Below are positions 22,751-34,472 of a stretch of DNA of 64,000 nucleotides, piece by piece. Location of the stretch: contig NC_090291.1 in assembly GCF_037392515.1 (NCBI RefSeq), forward strand, positions 40,013,001 to 40,077,000, read 5' to 3'. A model generated the notes under the pieces. That model was not told the DNA's origin. It saw nothing but the letters and a program-made list of their open reading frames with translations, and made no database searches. This DNA comes from Haliotis asinina (lineage: Eukaryota; Mollusca; Gastropoda; Lepetellida; Haliotidae). The first letter of the stretch is position 1; every line of letters starts with the position of its first letter. A program made the position numbers and the translations under genes.

Positions 22751-25700
22751 TTATTGCTCACATTTATGACATTTCTTAATATGACCAAACATTTTACACT
22801 GGTTATAGTTCTGCGTGCATTTATGTCCACAGGCGAGTGTCTGCTCACATTTGGCAAAGCACGTGTAGCTTTGCTTGGAAATATGGCAATACATAGGATC
22901 AATGTGTCCACTTTTAAAATTCACATTGACCCGTTCTTCACAGTTTTCCACGGAGACATTTCGTGAGCAGTCTCCACAAATCCCTTTGCATGAATGGCCA
23001 CATTGAAGAGGCTTTGTACAAGGTAGTGGGCATGTCTTCTGTACAGCTGAACTGTAACATTCACTCTCAATAACATGGCCACACGGAAATGTCTTTTTCG
23101 TTGCGACAACGCACTTCTTAACATGGCCAAACATTCCGCACTGATTACAGTTCTGCGTGCATTTATGTCCACAGGCGAGTGTCTGCTCACATTTTCCAGA
23201 GCATTGGTACCTTTTCTTTGAGGCTTGACAATGCATCCGACAAGTGTGTCCACATTTCAGTGTTACATTGACTATCTCTTGACACTTTTCCGTGCAACCA
23301 TTTCGTGAGCAGTCTCCACAAATTCCTTTGCATGAATGGCCACATTGAAGAGGCTTTGTACAAGGTAGTGGGCATGTCTTCTGTACAGCTGAACTGTAAC
23401 ATTCACTTTCAGTAACATGGCCACACGGAAATGTCTTTTTCGTTGCGACAACGCACTTCTTAACATGGCCAAACATTCCGCACTGATTACAGTTCTGCGT
23501 GCATTTATGTCCACAGGCGAGTGTCTGCTCACATTTTCCAGAGCATTGGTACCTTTTCTTTGAGGCTTGACAATGCATCCGACAAGTGTGTCCACATTTC
23601 AGTGTTACATTGACTATCTCTTGACACTTTTCCGTGCAACCATTTCGTGAGCAGTCTCCACAAGTCCCTTTGCATGAATGGCCACATTGAAGAGGCTTTG
23701 TACAAGGTAGTGGGCATGTCTTCTGTACAGCTGAACTGTAACATTCACTCTCAATAACATGGCCACACGGAAATGTCTTTTTCGTTGCGACAACGCACTT
23801 CTTAACATGGCCAAACATTCCGCACTGATTACAGTTCTGCGTGCATTTATGTCCACAGGCGAGTGTCTGCTCACATTTTCCAGAGCATTGGTACCTTTTC
23901 TTTGAGGCTTGACAATGCATCCGACAAGTGTGTCCACATTTCAGTGTTACATTGACTATCTCTTGACACTTTTCCGTGCAACCATTTCGTGAGCAGTCTC
24001 CACAAGTCCCTTTGCATGAATGGCCACATTGAAGAGGCTTTGTACAAGGTAGTGGGCATGTCTTCTGTACAGCTGAACTGTAACATTCACTTTCAGTAAC
24101 ATGGCCACACGGAAATGTCTTTTTCGTTGCGACAACGCACTTCTTAACATGGCCAAACATTCCGCACTGATTACAGTTCTGCGTGCATTTATGTCCACAG
24201 GCGAGTGTCTGCTCACATTTTCCAGAGCATTGGTACCTTTTCTTTGAGGCTTGACAATGCATCCGACAAGTGTGTCCACATTTCAGTGTTACATTGACTA
24301 TCTCTTGACACTTTTCCGTGCAACCATTTCGTGAGCAGTCTCCACAAGTCCCTTTGCATGAATGGCCACATTGAAGAGGCTTTGTACAAGGTAGTGGGCA
24401 TGTCTTCTGTACAGCTGAACTGTAACATTCACTCTCAATAACATGGCCACACGGAAATGTCTTTTTCGTTGCGACAACGCACTTCTTAACATGGCCAAAC
24501 ATTCCGCACTGATTACAGTTCTGCGTGCATTTATGTCCACAGGCGAGTGTCTGCTCACATTTTCCAGAGCATTGGTACCTTTTCTTTGAGGCTTGACAAT
24601 GCATCCGACAAGTGTGTCCACATTTCAGTGTTACATTGACTATCTCTTGACACTTTTCCGTGCAACCATTTCGTGAGCAGTCTCCACAAGTCCCTTTGCA
24701 TGAATGGCCACATTGAAGAGGCTTTGTACAAGGTAGTGGGCATGTCTTCTGTACAGCTGAACTGTAACATTCACTTTCAGTAACATGGCCACACGGAAAT
24801 GTCTTTTTCGTTGCGACAACGCACTTCTTAACATGGCCAAACATTCCGCACTGATTACAGTTCTGCGTGCATTTATGTCCACAGGCGAGTGTCTGCTCAC
24901 ATTTTCCAGAGCATTGGTACCTTTTCTTTGAGGCTTGACAATGCATCCGACAAGTGTGTCCACATTTCAGTGTTACATTGACTATCTCTTGACACTTTTC
25001 CGTGCAACCATTTCGTGAGCAGTCTCCACAAATCCCTTTGCATGAATGGCCACATTGAAGAGGCTTTGTACAAGGTAGTGGGCATGTCTTCTGTACAGCT
25101 GAACTGTAACATTCACTCTCAATAACATGGCCACACGGAAATGTCTTTTTCGTTGCGACAACGCACTTCTTAACATGGCCAAACATTCCGCACTGATTAC
25201 AGTTCTGCGTGCATTTATGTCCACAGGCGGGTGTCTGCTCACATTTTCCAGAGCATTGGTACCTTTTCTTTGAGGCTTGACAATGCATCCGACAAGTGTG
25301 TCCACATTTCAGTGTTACATTGACTATCTCTTGACACTTTTCCGTGCAACCATTTCGTGAGCAGTCTCCACAAATTCCTTTGCATGAATGGCCACATTGA
25401 AGAGGCTTTGTACAAGGTAGTGGGCATGTCTTCTGTACAGCTGAACTGTAACATTCACTTTCAGTAACATGGCCACACGGAAATGTCTTTTTCGTTGCGA
25501 CAACGCACTTCTTCACATGGCCAAACATTCCGCACTGATTACAGTTCTGCGTGCATTTATGTCCACAGGCGAGTGTCTGCTCACATTTTCCAGAGCATTG
25601 GTACCTTTTCTTTGAGGCTTGACAATGCATCCGACAAGTGTGTCCACATTTCAGTGTTACATTGACTATCTCTTGACACTTTTCCGTGCAACCATTTCGT

Positions 25701-25770
25701 GAGCAGTCTCCACAAATCCCTTTGCATGAATGACCACAGGGAAGAGACCGCGCACAGGGTTGGACGCACT
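22751..25770 (-). repeat. 342-bp coding tandem array: 8 NFX1 zinc-finger units plus a decayed ninth
   Basis: Each unit encodes 114 residues with CGHSCKG.CGDCSRNGCTEKC, LKCGHTCRMHC, ACGHKCTQNCNQCG and FPCGHV. Units repeat every 342 bp and differ at only a few bases. Two linked differences (CTTTCAGT or CTCTCAAT, giving Thr or Ile after CGHV) alternate strictly along all eight units, so the true repeat is a 684-bp dimer. The last unit (22751-23020) is much more diverged, has lost cysteines (KSGHIDPMYC) and ends at the stop. Confidence 0.92.
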
Positions 25771-28700
25771 TCGACAATATGGAAGATCTTGATTCATTGT
25801 GGCCAAACAACATGCATTGAAGCACATTCATCCCAGCATGCAGTGAGTTTTCAACACATTCACCACAAATACCGGAGCATATGTGCCCGCATGACAGACG
25901 CTCCAGGCATGATTTGGTACATTGATGCTTAGTATGTTCCAAGTCATTGACATGACAAATTTCATCACACGTGTGACCACACTTTAGTCTGACACCACAG
26001 CTCTTTGTACATCCACCTTTAGGAGCCTTGTCAAAGTCCCCTGCATTTGAGACTGGAACTGTCATTTCTGGATGATTCCTACACCGTAATAGCAGGTGTG
26101 GACCAACAGAGTTTGTTGATTGTAGAGTCTCTACTATACTAGCCCACAGTGGGCTCTTCTCTGCAAACAGATGGAAATTCCCGACAGCAAACATCCCTTC
26201 CTTTGCTCGTGAGAGCGCAACACAAATCCTATTGTCAATACTCAAGAAGCCAACAGATCCTTCCTCATTGCTGCGGACAAATGACAAAAGGATAATCTTG
26301 CATTCTTCTCCTTGAAAATTATCAACAGAAGTCAAGCGGATATCCTGGAAAAGGCCGCTCTCCTTTCCCATATGCCCCTTGATTAGCGAGATCTGTCCAG
26401 TATAAGCCGCAAGAATTGTTATGTCTGATGCTTTGTAGCCCTGGAGCAGAAAGTACCGACACAAGGCTACGATAAAACATGCTTCATGTTCATTTGACTT
26501 GCTCATAGTCCCATTTACATGGTGTTCCCTGTGTTGGTGCGAAAGGAAGAACACGTTCTTGTCAACACCACGGATAGAGTTACATTTTGAAACTGAGATG
26601 TCATCTTTTAATTTCGGGTAAATGTGTTTCATAAGAACAGATATCTCTGGTCTCATTCTGTGTTGCAATTCTAAAGTCACATGATGTAGTCCATTCTTTA
26701 CCAGTCTTTCAAACAGGGATATGTCAAGATTGTATTTCCTGGCCAGTTCGTAAACTGTTGGGTTTGGTCTAAGCTGTTGGTGGTCTCCTATCAGAATCAG
26801 ATGTTGGCATTCAGGGTTGAGGGCTGTGATTATGTGGGACTCCAAAACTTCAGCCGCCTCCTCTACTATGACAATACGAGGTGCTACAGCTTCAAGAAGA
26901 CTTGCATGTTTTGCAGCTCCTGTAGTTGTCATTCCAATGATGTCTGCTTGAGAAAGAATATCTTTATCCTCTTCTCTTAAGACTTCCTTCCTTCTCTGTG
27001 CTAATTGCCTGTATTCCTGTTCCTTATCTTTAATAGATATTTTGCAGGCATGCTGATATGCTGTTACCCATTTCTTGTACAAAGATTCCCGATCACTCAT
27101 ATCTAAATCCCACACGTCTCTGCAATGCAGTATTTGTGCATTTATGGGTGGTGCGTCCATTAAAATCCTATCTAGTCGTTTCTTCTGCTGTCGTTTGTGT
27201 GCAGCTTCATCCTGTTCTTTGGCGCTCTGCTTTCCTTCATGTCCTGTAGTGAAAAGTAGAGACTGAAAACTAAGAGCCAAGGAATTAATGGCCTTTGACA
27301 GCTTAGCTGATGGTCTACTTGAACGGTTTGTCAAAAGATCCACCTCATCATCAATAATTCTTTGTCTTGTAATGATAGCTGCTGCTTCATCTGCATTTGA
27401 GAGCCCGGAACTGAGGTCATCCAGTTCCCGAATGGCATCAATCAGTTCAGCTTCATCTACAGCTACATGAGGTGTAGCTCCAAGCCAAACCTTTATTGAG
27501 TACTCATCATGATACTCAGAGTATGTTTCCTTGATAAGGTCGTACGCACTTCTTGGAACAAACTGTTGTAAGCAGGCATCTGGAAGTATAGCCATCTCTG
27601 CCTGTTTGAGCTGAAAAGTCAACTTTCGCAATATGAAGTCTTTTCCTCTATTGATGGCCGTTTTAGCTTGACACTCTTTCTCAATTTTTCCCTTTTCCCG
27701 AGTGACATTTTGTCTGAACTGTTCGAGCCACATTTTGTACACAAGAGCTCTGTCAACAAATGACATTGACAAAATATCACCCTCACAAGAAGGATCGTCT
27801 ATGGCGGATCCTTTACGTCTGACATAATCCAGAATTGCTCTTGTCCACGCATCTATGAGTCGCTGGAAGTCTGTGCGAGCACCAGTACTTACTGGAGGTT
27901 GTTTAAACTCAAGCCATGATAAAATTGCAGACTGACTGCCCATTCTGAACCTGTTTAACAGACTCCTCATGTGATGACGTTCCATATAAGACGTCAATGT
28001 ATTCTCATGAAGAACACCGAGCATACTTGCGTCGATTCTACAACCAACCTCTTCAATAGTGTTTTTGATAGCTGCCATTTTGTCTTTACATTCCAAAATA
28101 TTATCATGAACAATTTGCCTCATTCTTTTCTTTCTCCTTCTTTCCATGCGAAGTTCTTTCAGGTTGTAAGGCTCAAGAATTTTGCTACTGCTTCGCCCTC
28201 CAACTCGAATGATGCCACGTGGATGGAACTTGTGTATTCCTTCAAGGAACTGGTCCAGGGCATGATTGGTGTAACAGACAACGAGGATCCTATTGTTGGG
28301 CCCTAAAAGATCCTTGTTTTTCAAGAGAACTTGCATGATCTTCAACCCCACATATGTCTTGCCTGTGCCTGGTGGGCCCTGAATAATGGCTAGTTCCTTA
28401 GTGAGAGCTGTCTTCACTGCCTGTAGCTGAACTTCATTCAGATCATAAAATCTTTGTGGTGGCCAATTGTGTGTATTTAGTACTGGTACTGATGTAAGAT
28501 TGTATTCTCCAAGAGCAGTCATATTATATCGCACACCACTATCTAAATATCCTGGTGGCTGGATGTTTGTTTCACAATGAACAAGATAGCGCTGGAATGG
28601 AAGTGAATCTTCAATTTGTTGGAGACTTGAAAGGACGTGCCTATAAGCTTCAAAATATGCTGGGGTTTCAGCCATGACAAATGTGTCAGTTGGCGATGTG

Positions 28701-29744
28701 TTGAGAACAATGTCCAAATTTTGCTCAAATCTTACTTGTATCTTCCCCTGTAACAAATCGTGGACAGTTCTGTTTGTAACTGTGGCAAAGAGCATGGTCT
28801 CAAAATTGTCTCTTGAGAGACAAACTAATGAACCATAGATCAACCGTTTAGTTGACTGCCATCTGATTCTCCCAACACGCGAAACATCAAAAGTCAGTAT
28901 TGTGTCAATGTCATCAGTACAAACTGAGCGCATTATGTGGACATCATGATACAACCATGTATCTGCAACTTTGTTCGGAGCTTTGTCAGACATGCATTGT
29001 TTGTACTCCAGTATGCCTTTCCTCAATGGCTGGATGTAATCCTCCCTTAATAATCTGAACTGGACGTCAAGGTAGGTGTCTAAGTTAGGGTAGGCTCCCT
29101 TGTCTTTGTTCTGTCTCAGGAAGGGTTGCTCATTTGACAACAGGTCCTGCGAACTGGGAAACATCTCAAGATCCCTATAATTGTCAGGTGGTTCTGCTTC
29201 AGATACTACTTGCAGAAAGCATTTCCTCTCCAAATCGGCTCTATCTGCTTCGAGTTCAGGGTTATCATGGGTAATGTCGCAATTCCTGAAAGCACATCCA
29301 ATACTTTGCAAGACACCAATACACTTCCCTGCATACCTTGGACATTTGTTCAGTATTTCCTCACATATAACAAACACATGAATACTATTGTCTTCAATTT
29401 CATCATAGAAGTTTAGCTGTTCAAAAAAGTCCACAAGTTGGATATTCAGAAAGTTTGATGTGCATAGTGTCTCCAGGACTTTTTTCAGCCCCTCCTTGTA
29501 ATTCGTTCTGCATGTTTTATCAACAACGGCAAGTACAAGACCGATTTCCTCAAATGATATTGAATGACTATGTAACATTGATGCAAAACCACTCCTATCA
29601 CTTGCCAGTTCTAGAGTTATATTTTCGAAATTGTCTTCATCTATGAGATCTCTTAATCTTTCAACGCCCATGTGTCTTCTTTGTCCTCCTCCTCCTGCTC
29701 TTCTTCTTCTTTGTCCCCAATGCCCATGACGTCTTCCTTGAGGT
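22751..29744 (-). CDS. ZNFX1: ZNFX1-like NFX1-type zinc-finger helicase with amplified zinc-finger array
   Basis: Single large exon of about 2,330 codons. Conserved N-terminal domain begins at MGVERLRDLIDEDNFENITL. SF1 helicase motifs follow: Walker A GPPGTGKT (about 28360-28380), CYTNHALDQFLEGI, motif II VEEAAEV, GDHQQLRPNP, QHRMRPEIS, VDNFQGEE and ALSRAKEG. The C-terminal third consists of NFX1 CGHxC fingers: eight near-identical 114-residue units and a decayed ninth. ZNFX1 binds RNA; in mammals it senses viral RNA at mitochondria, and in worms it acts in small-RNA inheritance. An in-frame ATG exists at 29782, but TTTTACTATTACAG ends at 29745 as a splice acceptor, so I start the exon at 29744 and place the start codon in a first exon at 31392-31396 (predicted protein 2,332 residues). 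Unlike the paralogue at 42172, it lacks the C-terminal domain with CPKCQ and ends abruptly in HKCEQ. Confidence 0.9.
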
Positions 29745-31391
29745 CTGTAATAGTAAAACCAACCACATTTAAGAGACTTCATTGTTATGTCGGGTATGTA
29801 ATATTTGTATTTCTGTTAATACACTATAGAATTACGCTATCACATCACTGTGTCATATAAACAACAAAAACCTGTCTCTATAGAACTGTTTAAAACTATA
29901 GCAATAATTTCCATATATTTACATTGCAATGATTCTATGATAGAAATACAATCTAACGATTTGGAAAGCTGTTTAATATCTTTCAGGAAAACTAAAACTG
30001 ATATATCAGTCAGACCATTAAGCTGTGCATTTTGCTTTATTTTAGGATTTGGGGCATTTATATTGTTTATTATTTCATCGAAACCACTTGGACCTCAAAA
30101 AGTGAGTGATGAATTTCGTTTCGTTTGTCATTGATACCTGGGGCAACAGACAAGCCATTCAGGTGTTTTTAATGTGGTCTTTACTAACACCTGGTCCAAC
30201 CTTTCAGGGCTTTTCTAATGTCGTCATTGACACCTGGTCCAACAGATCAAGCCATTCAAGGCTTTAAAAGACCTCAGTAACTGTCAGTCTAGATTGGGTG
30301 GCTGTCAACAAGACATGCATTTTATGCTGCGTGACAGGCGCTTTTAAACAGTCTTTCTTAACTCTTTGCACTCTAAAGATTCCCATATCTATAGACCGAC
30401 GTCACACGGCTGAAATATTGTTGAATACGTTAGGCACAAAAGGAAATCAGATAATAAAACTCAAAGCCTAATCTGTGTCAATGACATTTCTGATGTGGTT
30501 GTAATGGACAATAGACGATGCCGTTTCCAGGGTCTTTTCATTCAAGTATGCTTTCTTTCGTTACATAAAAAACAAGCTTTTATTCATTGCTCAAAGTGAC
30601 TACAACATAAAACTGTACTACCCTATAGAACACCTGAGACTTATTTGACCTGATCATACAGGCAGGTGGTGATACAACGTCAAATCTGATGGTACCAGAT
30701 ATCATGCTATCAGCCATCAATACGTTTCGTGGAAATGGTAAGCTTTTCCAGGTATCCCGTGTTCGCCCGTTACGCCGAAGAAGCTATTTCCTTCAAGGGA
30801 ACGCACATTGTGTGAAGCCCATTGCTGTACCCCGCTGATATTCGCATGAATATTGCTAAAAGCGGTGTAAAACCATACTCACTCACTCACTTTAACTGAA
30901 TGTATCAGTTGTAGTTCCTCGAGTTATCAGTGATAAGTCTGTATAAAGAAGTTTGATGAGTTAAGTTTATTAGAAGGCAGTATAAGTGTGCCATAAGTCA
31001 CAGAAGTACAATATAAGGGAAAGCAGTCGGGACTTCTGAATTTGTTCGTTGTAACCGGCATATTCGTTGCAAGCGTGTACGTTATAAGTGAACTTTACTG
31101 TAGTTCAGTCAGCAGAGCAAGTGTTTCTTTGAGCGAGATGACTCAGCCCACTGGACACCCTGAATTTGGTTCCAAAGACGACGTATACTTTATGGACACA
31201 TAAAACACATATAAATATGGAAATAAGTGTTGCAGTACGTGCGATATAATATAATATATATACAGATGAAGCTGTACTCGTACATTCGTGTTGTATTTTT
31301 CTGTGGATAATCTTAGTGTAACATAGCAACCTTCAAGACATGTTTGTCCATGAATATATTTCACTCCATGAAAGATCAACCTCATACTTAC
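29745..31391 (-). other. Probable intron 1 of the ZNFX1-like gene
   Basis: Bounded by a strong donor GTAAGT (31391-31386) and the acceptor TTACTATTACAG ending at 29745. Inside are a degenerate ~60-bp repeat (about 30135-30270, ACACCTGGTCCAAC) and a SINE at 30765. Inferred from splice signals and frame only. Confidence 0.5.
30765..30893 (+). mobile_element. SINE family B, head-truncated
   Basis: Body GTGTGAAGCCCATTGCTGTA, then ATATTGCTAAAAGCGGTGTA and tail ACTCACTCACTCAC. Confidence 0.75.
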
Positions 31392-31580
31392 AACATCGGG
31401 AAATTCTGGATGATCAATGGGTTGGGTCCATAGAGTATATGTCCTCTTTGGTGACAAATTCTGGGTGATCAGTTGGATGAATCCATAGAGTCTATCATCT
31501 CGTTCAGTGCGACACATCCTCCACTGACGCGCACTGAATGAGCCGCTTCTGTGACGCACGGTACATGTATACTGCCACAT
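31392..31580 (-). other. ZNFX1: Putative first exon of the ZNFX1-like gene, with split start
   Basis: Reading the minus strand, the segment ends TTTCCCGATGTT and is followed by GTAAGT. Joining the terminal ATGTT to the exon at 29744 (ACCTCAAGG) gives M-L-P-Q-G-R-R-H in exactly the helicase frame, with no other in-frame ATG back to an in-frame TAG about 110 bp upstream. Out-of-frame ATGs occur upstream in the exon, including one opening a 145-codon frame. The transcription start is unknown, and the upper limit at 31580 is arbitrary. Confidence 0.45.
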
Positions 31581-32284
31581 CGATCATACGTCATTTCTAG
31601 AATTAGCTTTACTAGGAAATTACGTGTCTGGAAATAACCTTACGTTGTGTTCACTTGTCCTGGCTGTAACATGTCCCGGGATATGTTCGAAAAATTTCAC
31701 GAGAATGCTGGAAAATGCTGTATCGGACCGTGTTATCGTCATCAAAAGGGACCGTGAAGATGCCTAGTAATTATAGTTTATATATGTCATACCATGGACC
31801 TGCGTTAGATTCTCCACATGAGTACAATGTGTGAAGGACATTTCCGCATCATCATTTGGCTGGAATATTACTTACAAACACGCTCACTCACCCATCAAAG
31901 TAGGCCATGTGGACAGACTAGGGACAGTGACAATTTGCTGTGAGGTTTGAATCCTGGGTGGATAGAACTGGCACGTAAACGTTACTGAGAAAGTGTAATC
32001 CCACATAGAAAGTTTGTTAAGCTCCGTTTCACAAGAATCAAAGGATACTGGCCACGCCACCTAGTGGCGATAGTAGTTGCTGCTGTTAATTGAACACATG
32101 CTGTTTTAATCGTAGTTTATTCCTTGGCCCTGGGTATGTTCTATGTACTTGTCAAATATATGGTAAAACTGGATTTATTGATTGTTTGTTTTCAGAGTTT
32201 TGGAGCCACTTGTCAAATTGCATCTTGATCTCATACCGTGTGCTCACTATCCGTGAAGATCAGGGTTAGAATTGATCTTCAGCA
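31581..32284. other. Intergenic between the divergent ZNFX1-like genes, upstream part
   Basis: Contains a SINE family B body/tail fragment (31829-31893) and a foldback-element arm (about 31940-32010, GTTACTGAGAAAGTGTAATC). No gene seen. Confidence 0.5.
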
Positions 32285-32447
32285 AGCCACACTTGTCATA
32301 AGAGACGCCTAACAAGATTTGGTGGTCAGGCTTGCTGACTTGGTTGCTATATACGTGTAGATCGATGCTTATGCACTGTATTATCCGGTCCATTATTTAC
32401 AGACCGCCGCAATATAGGTGGAATATTGCTGAGTGCGTCGTTAAATG
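32285..32447 (+). mobile_element. SINE family A, diverged
   Basis: Sense copy from ACACTTGTCATAAGAGACGC through GTAGATCGATGCTTAT to CTGAGTGCGTCGTTAAATG. Confidence 0.75.
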
Positions 32448-32954
32448 TCACATGCTGCCAAAACATCAAACATAATTAAAACACAATTATCAGTTATTCA
32501 TGACATATAATATACATTCAGGCTTGAAAAAACATACAAACAAAATTATAAGCGTACAATCGCTATTCAAAAGTGTAATATTTTGTACTTGGGCTTACTT
32601 CCCCCGAAACGAAGCCCTCGGGAGACCGAACCCAGTTATAGCGAGTGGATGTGCACTCAAGTGTAACGCCGGCTTCCGATTGGCTGGTTCATTTGCTGCT
32701 ACACTGATCTGTTTGATGAGCATTTTAGAAGTATGGCGAGTCTCAAGAAAGTAAGATTCTTTACGGATAACAACGTCTTTTATTGTACTTGATGCGTCGT
32801 TTCAGTATGGATTCACATACCGTTGTCAAACAAAATCATATACACTAGAAGAAGTTGTTATCCAAAAAGAATGTATAATTATAGAGATGGTGGGTTTTGT
32901 AAATACATGTCTTCTGAATTTGCGTTCGATCCAATCAAATTCATCTCAGTAGAG

Positions 32955-33099
32955 ATGGTGAACTACTGCGTGGCTAGAAACTGTCATTCATCCAAGTACA
33001 AAGCAGGAGTTGAAACGGACAAGAGTTTGCACCAGTTTCCGTCAGATTCAGTCATCCGAGCAAAATGGATGTATTTTGTTTGCAACCCACAGACATAAA
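32955..33099 (+). CDS. THAP zinc-finger fragment (N-terminal half)
   Basis: The ATG at 32955 opens MVNYCVARNCHSSKYKAG, followed by SLHQFPSDSVIRAKWMYFV. This matches the start of a THAP domain: Met, first C-x4-C pair, the F-P motif and the conserved W. The second C-x2-H half is missing because the frame stops at 33097-33099. THAP domains bind DNA and occur in host regulators and in P-element-like transposases. No continuing exon or clear donor was found, so this is either an exon of an unfinished gene model or a broken copy. A TTCATCTCAG acceptor-like site ends at 32950. A GC-richer stretch with ATGGCGAGTCTCAAGAAA before GTAAGA at 32733-32756 could be an unrelated first exon. Confidence 0.45.
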
Positions 33100-34282
33100 A
33101 ACATGCCATGTGTACAAGTATCACACCTGCTTAATTACATAATGTGGCAGAGACAGGACTCGGGTGCACTAGTCATAAATCATTTTGGGTTTATGGCGTA
33201 CAGCCTAATAGGTGTTAATTTCAAATTGCATGTGGTCAATGATTGAAGCTATCTATTGCATATTGTCTTTTGAAGACAGGCAGGCAGACATATTGGTGTC
33301 GATAAACCAGACATTGAGCTTTCTCAATCAAAAAGTTTTGATTATTTACAAGTAACGTGTAGATTATTAACTTGTTAGTGTACGCAACCAAAATTAGACT
33401 ACTGCTCACGACCTCATACTTCGGGCATGCATACTGTTTCAAGCTCCGCGAACCTAGTTACTGTGCATGTGGTATCGTTATGGGCGCGGGCTTTTTTTCA
33501 TCGCCTTTTTTCAACTTTTTCGGCTGAATTGGCATTTCAATCCAATCCAAACAAACTTACAGCTTCTGTAAAGTACAGGAGATTCTAAAGTAGTCTTTGT
33601 TGGAGTCTAGATGGTGGGTTTATCATATTGGTGAAGGTGCTTTGTTTCCTTTTTCAGATTCTTTGGCTTTTCAATAAGAATTTGTCATAACCTACTGACA
33701 AATGGAGGTCAAAATTGTTTTACCACTTCGTTCAGTGTTTTAACTCAAATGCAGATGTGTTAATAAATGCTGACTGCTGTCTTATACTTATTATACTTCA
33801 TTTATCAAGTGACTATTCAGAATGACAGACTTATTATCCACCTATGTACATCGCCACGCCCGTCAGTGTTCGACAACATCGTGTACTCCATGACTGCAGT
33901 CCATACACACAACACTGTTTCGTATTGATCATTGTTCAAACCGAAAGTAGCACTGACATCAATGTGTGACATGATCTCGTATTGCGCAGGGCTGGGATTG
34001 CCTAATATCCGGACCGCGAATAGCCGGGTAGAAGGGTAATAAAAAAAAGTGGATTGCAGACTATTAAAACGAAACGTTCGCAACTGGGTACGTACGCATC
34101 CAGGCTTCACAAAAGGTTATTTTTGTCCGAACGAGAATGTATAAATTTTGTACTAAAGTGATGACTATACCTTTGTTTCAGGGCCCGTGCTTTGCTGCTA
34201 GATGCTTTCTTTGCTACAGCTATGTGAGAAGGTATCTCGTTGCTCTCTGACGTGCAATGTGCTTTGTAAGAATTGTGTTTTC
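33100..34282. other. Intergenic, no gene recognised
   Basis: Open frames of 68-97 codons on the minus strand (33236-34110) without a recognisable family. Confidence 0.45.
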
Positions 34283-34472
34283 ACTTGTTTGTTTAACGCT
34301 ACACTCAGCACTATTTCAGCAACATGGTGGTGGTCTGTAAATAAACAAACCTGGACAATAAAATTTCAGTAATCAACAGCATAAATATCGATCGACACAA
34401 CTGGCATACAATCATATGCATGAACCAAGTCAGCGAGCCTGGCCACTCGGTCCCGTTAATCGTTACTGAAGG
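34283..34472 (-). mobile_element. SINE family A, diverged
   Basis: On the plus strand: TTAACGCTACACTCAGCACT, then GTGGTCTGTAAATAA and CCAAGTCAGCGAGCCTGGCC to CCCGTTAATCG. Confidence 0.75.

Noticed and set aside
22921-25454. Series of 107- and 71-codon minus-strand frames every 342 bp
   Set aside because: Off-frame shadows of the ZNFX1-like zinc-finger array.
29745-29782. ATG at 29782 as the start of the ZNFX1-like protein
   Set aside because: Residues before 29744 include a polypyrimidine tract and AG acceptor; the paralogue also has an acceptor just before its coding start.
31143-31580. 145-codon minus-strand frame
   Set aside because: No recognisable family, and it runs across the GTAAGT donor; the region is better read as a 5' exon of the ZNFX1-like gene.
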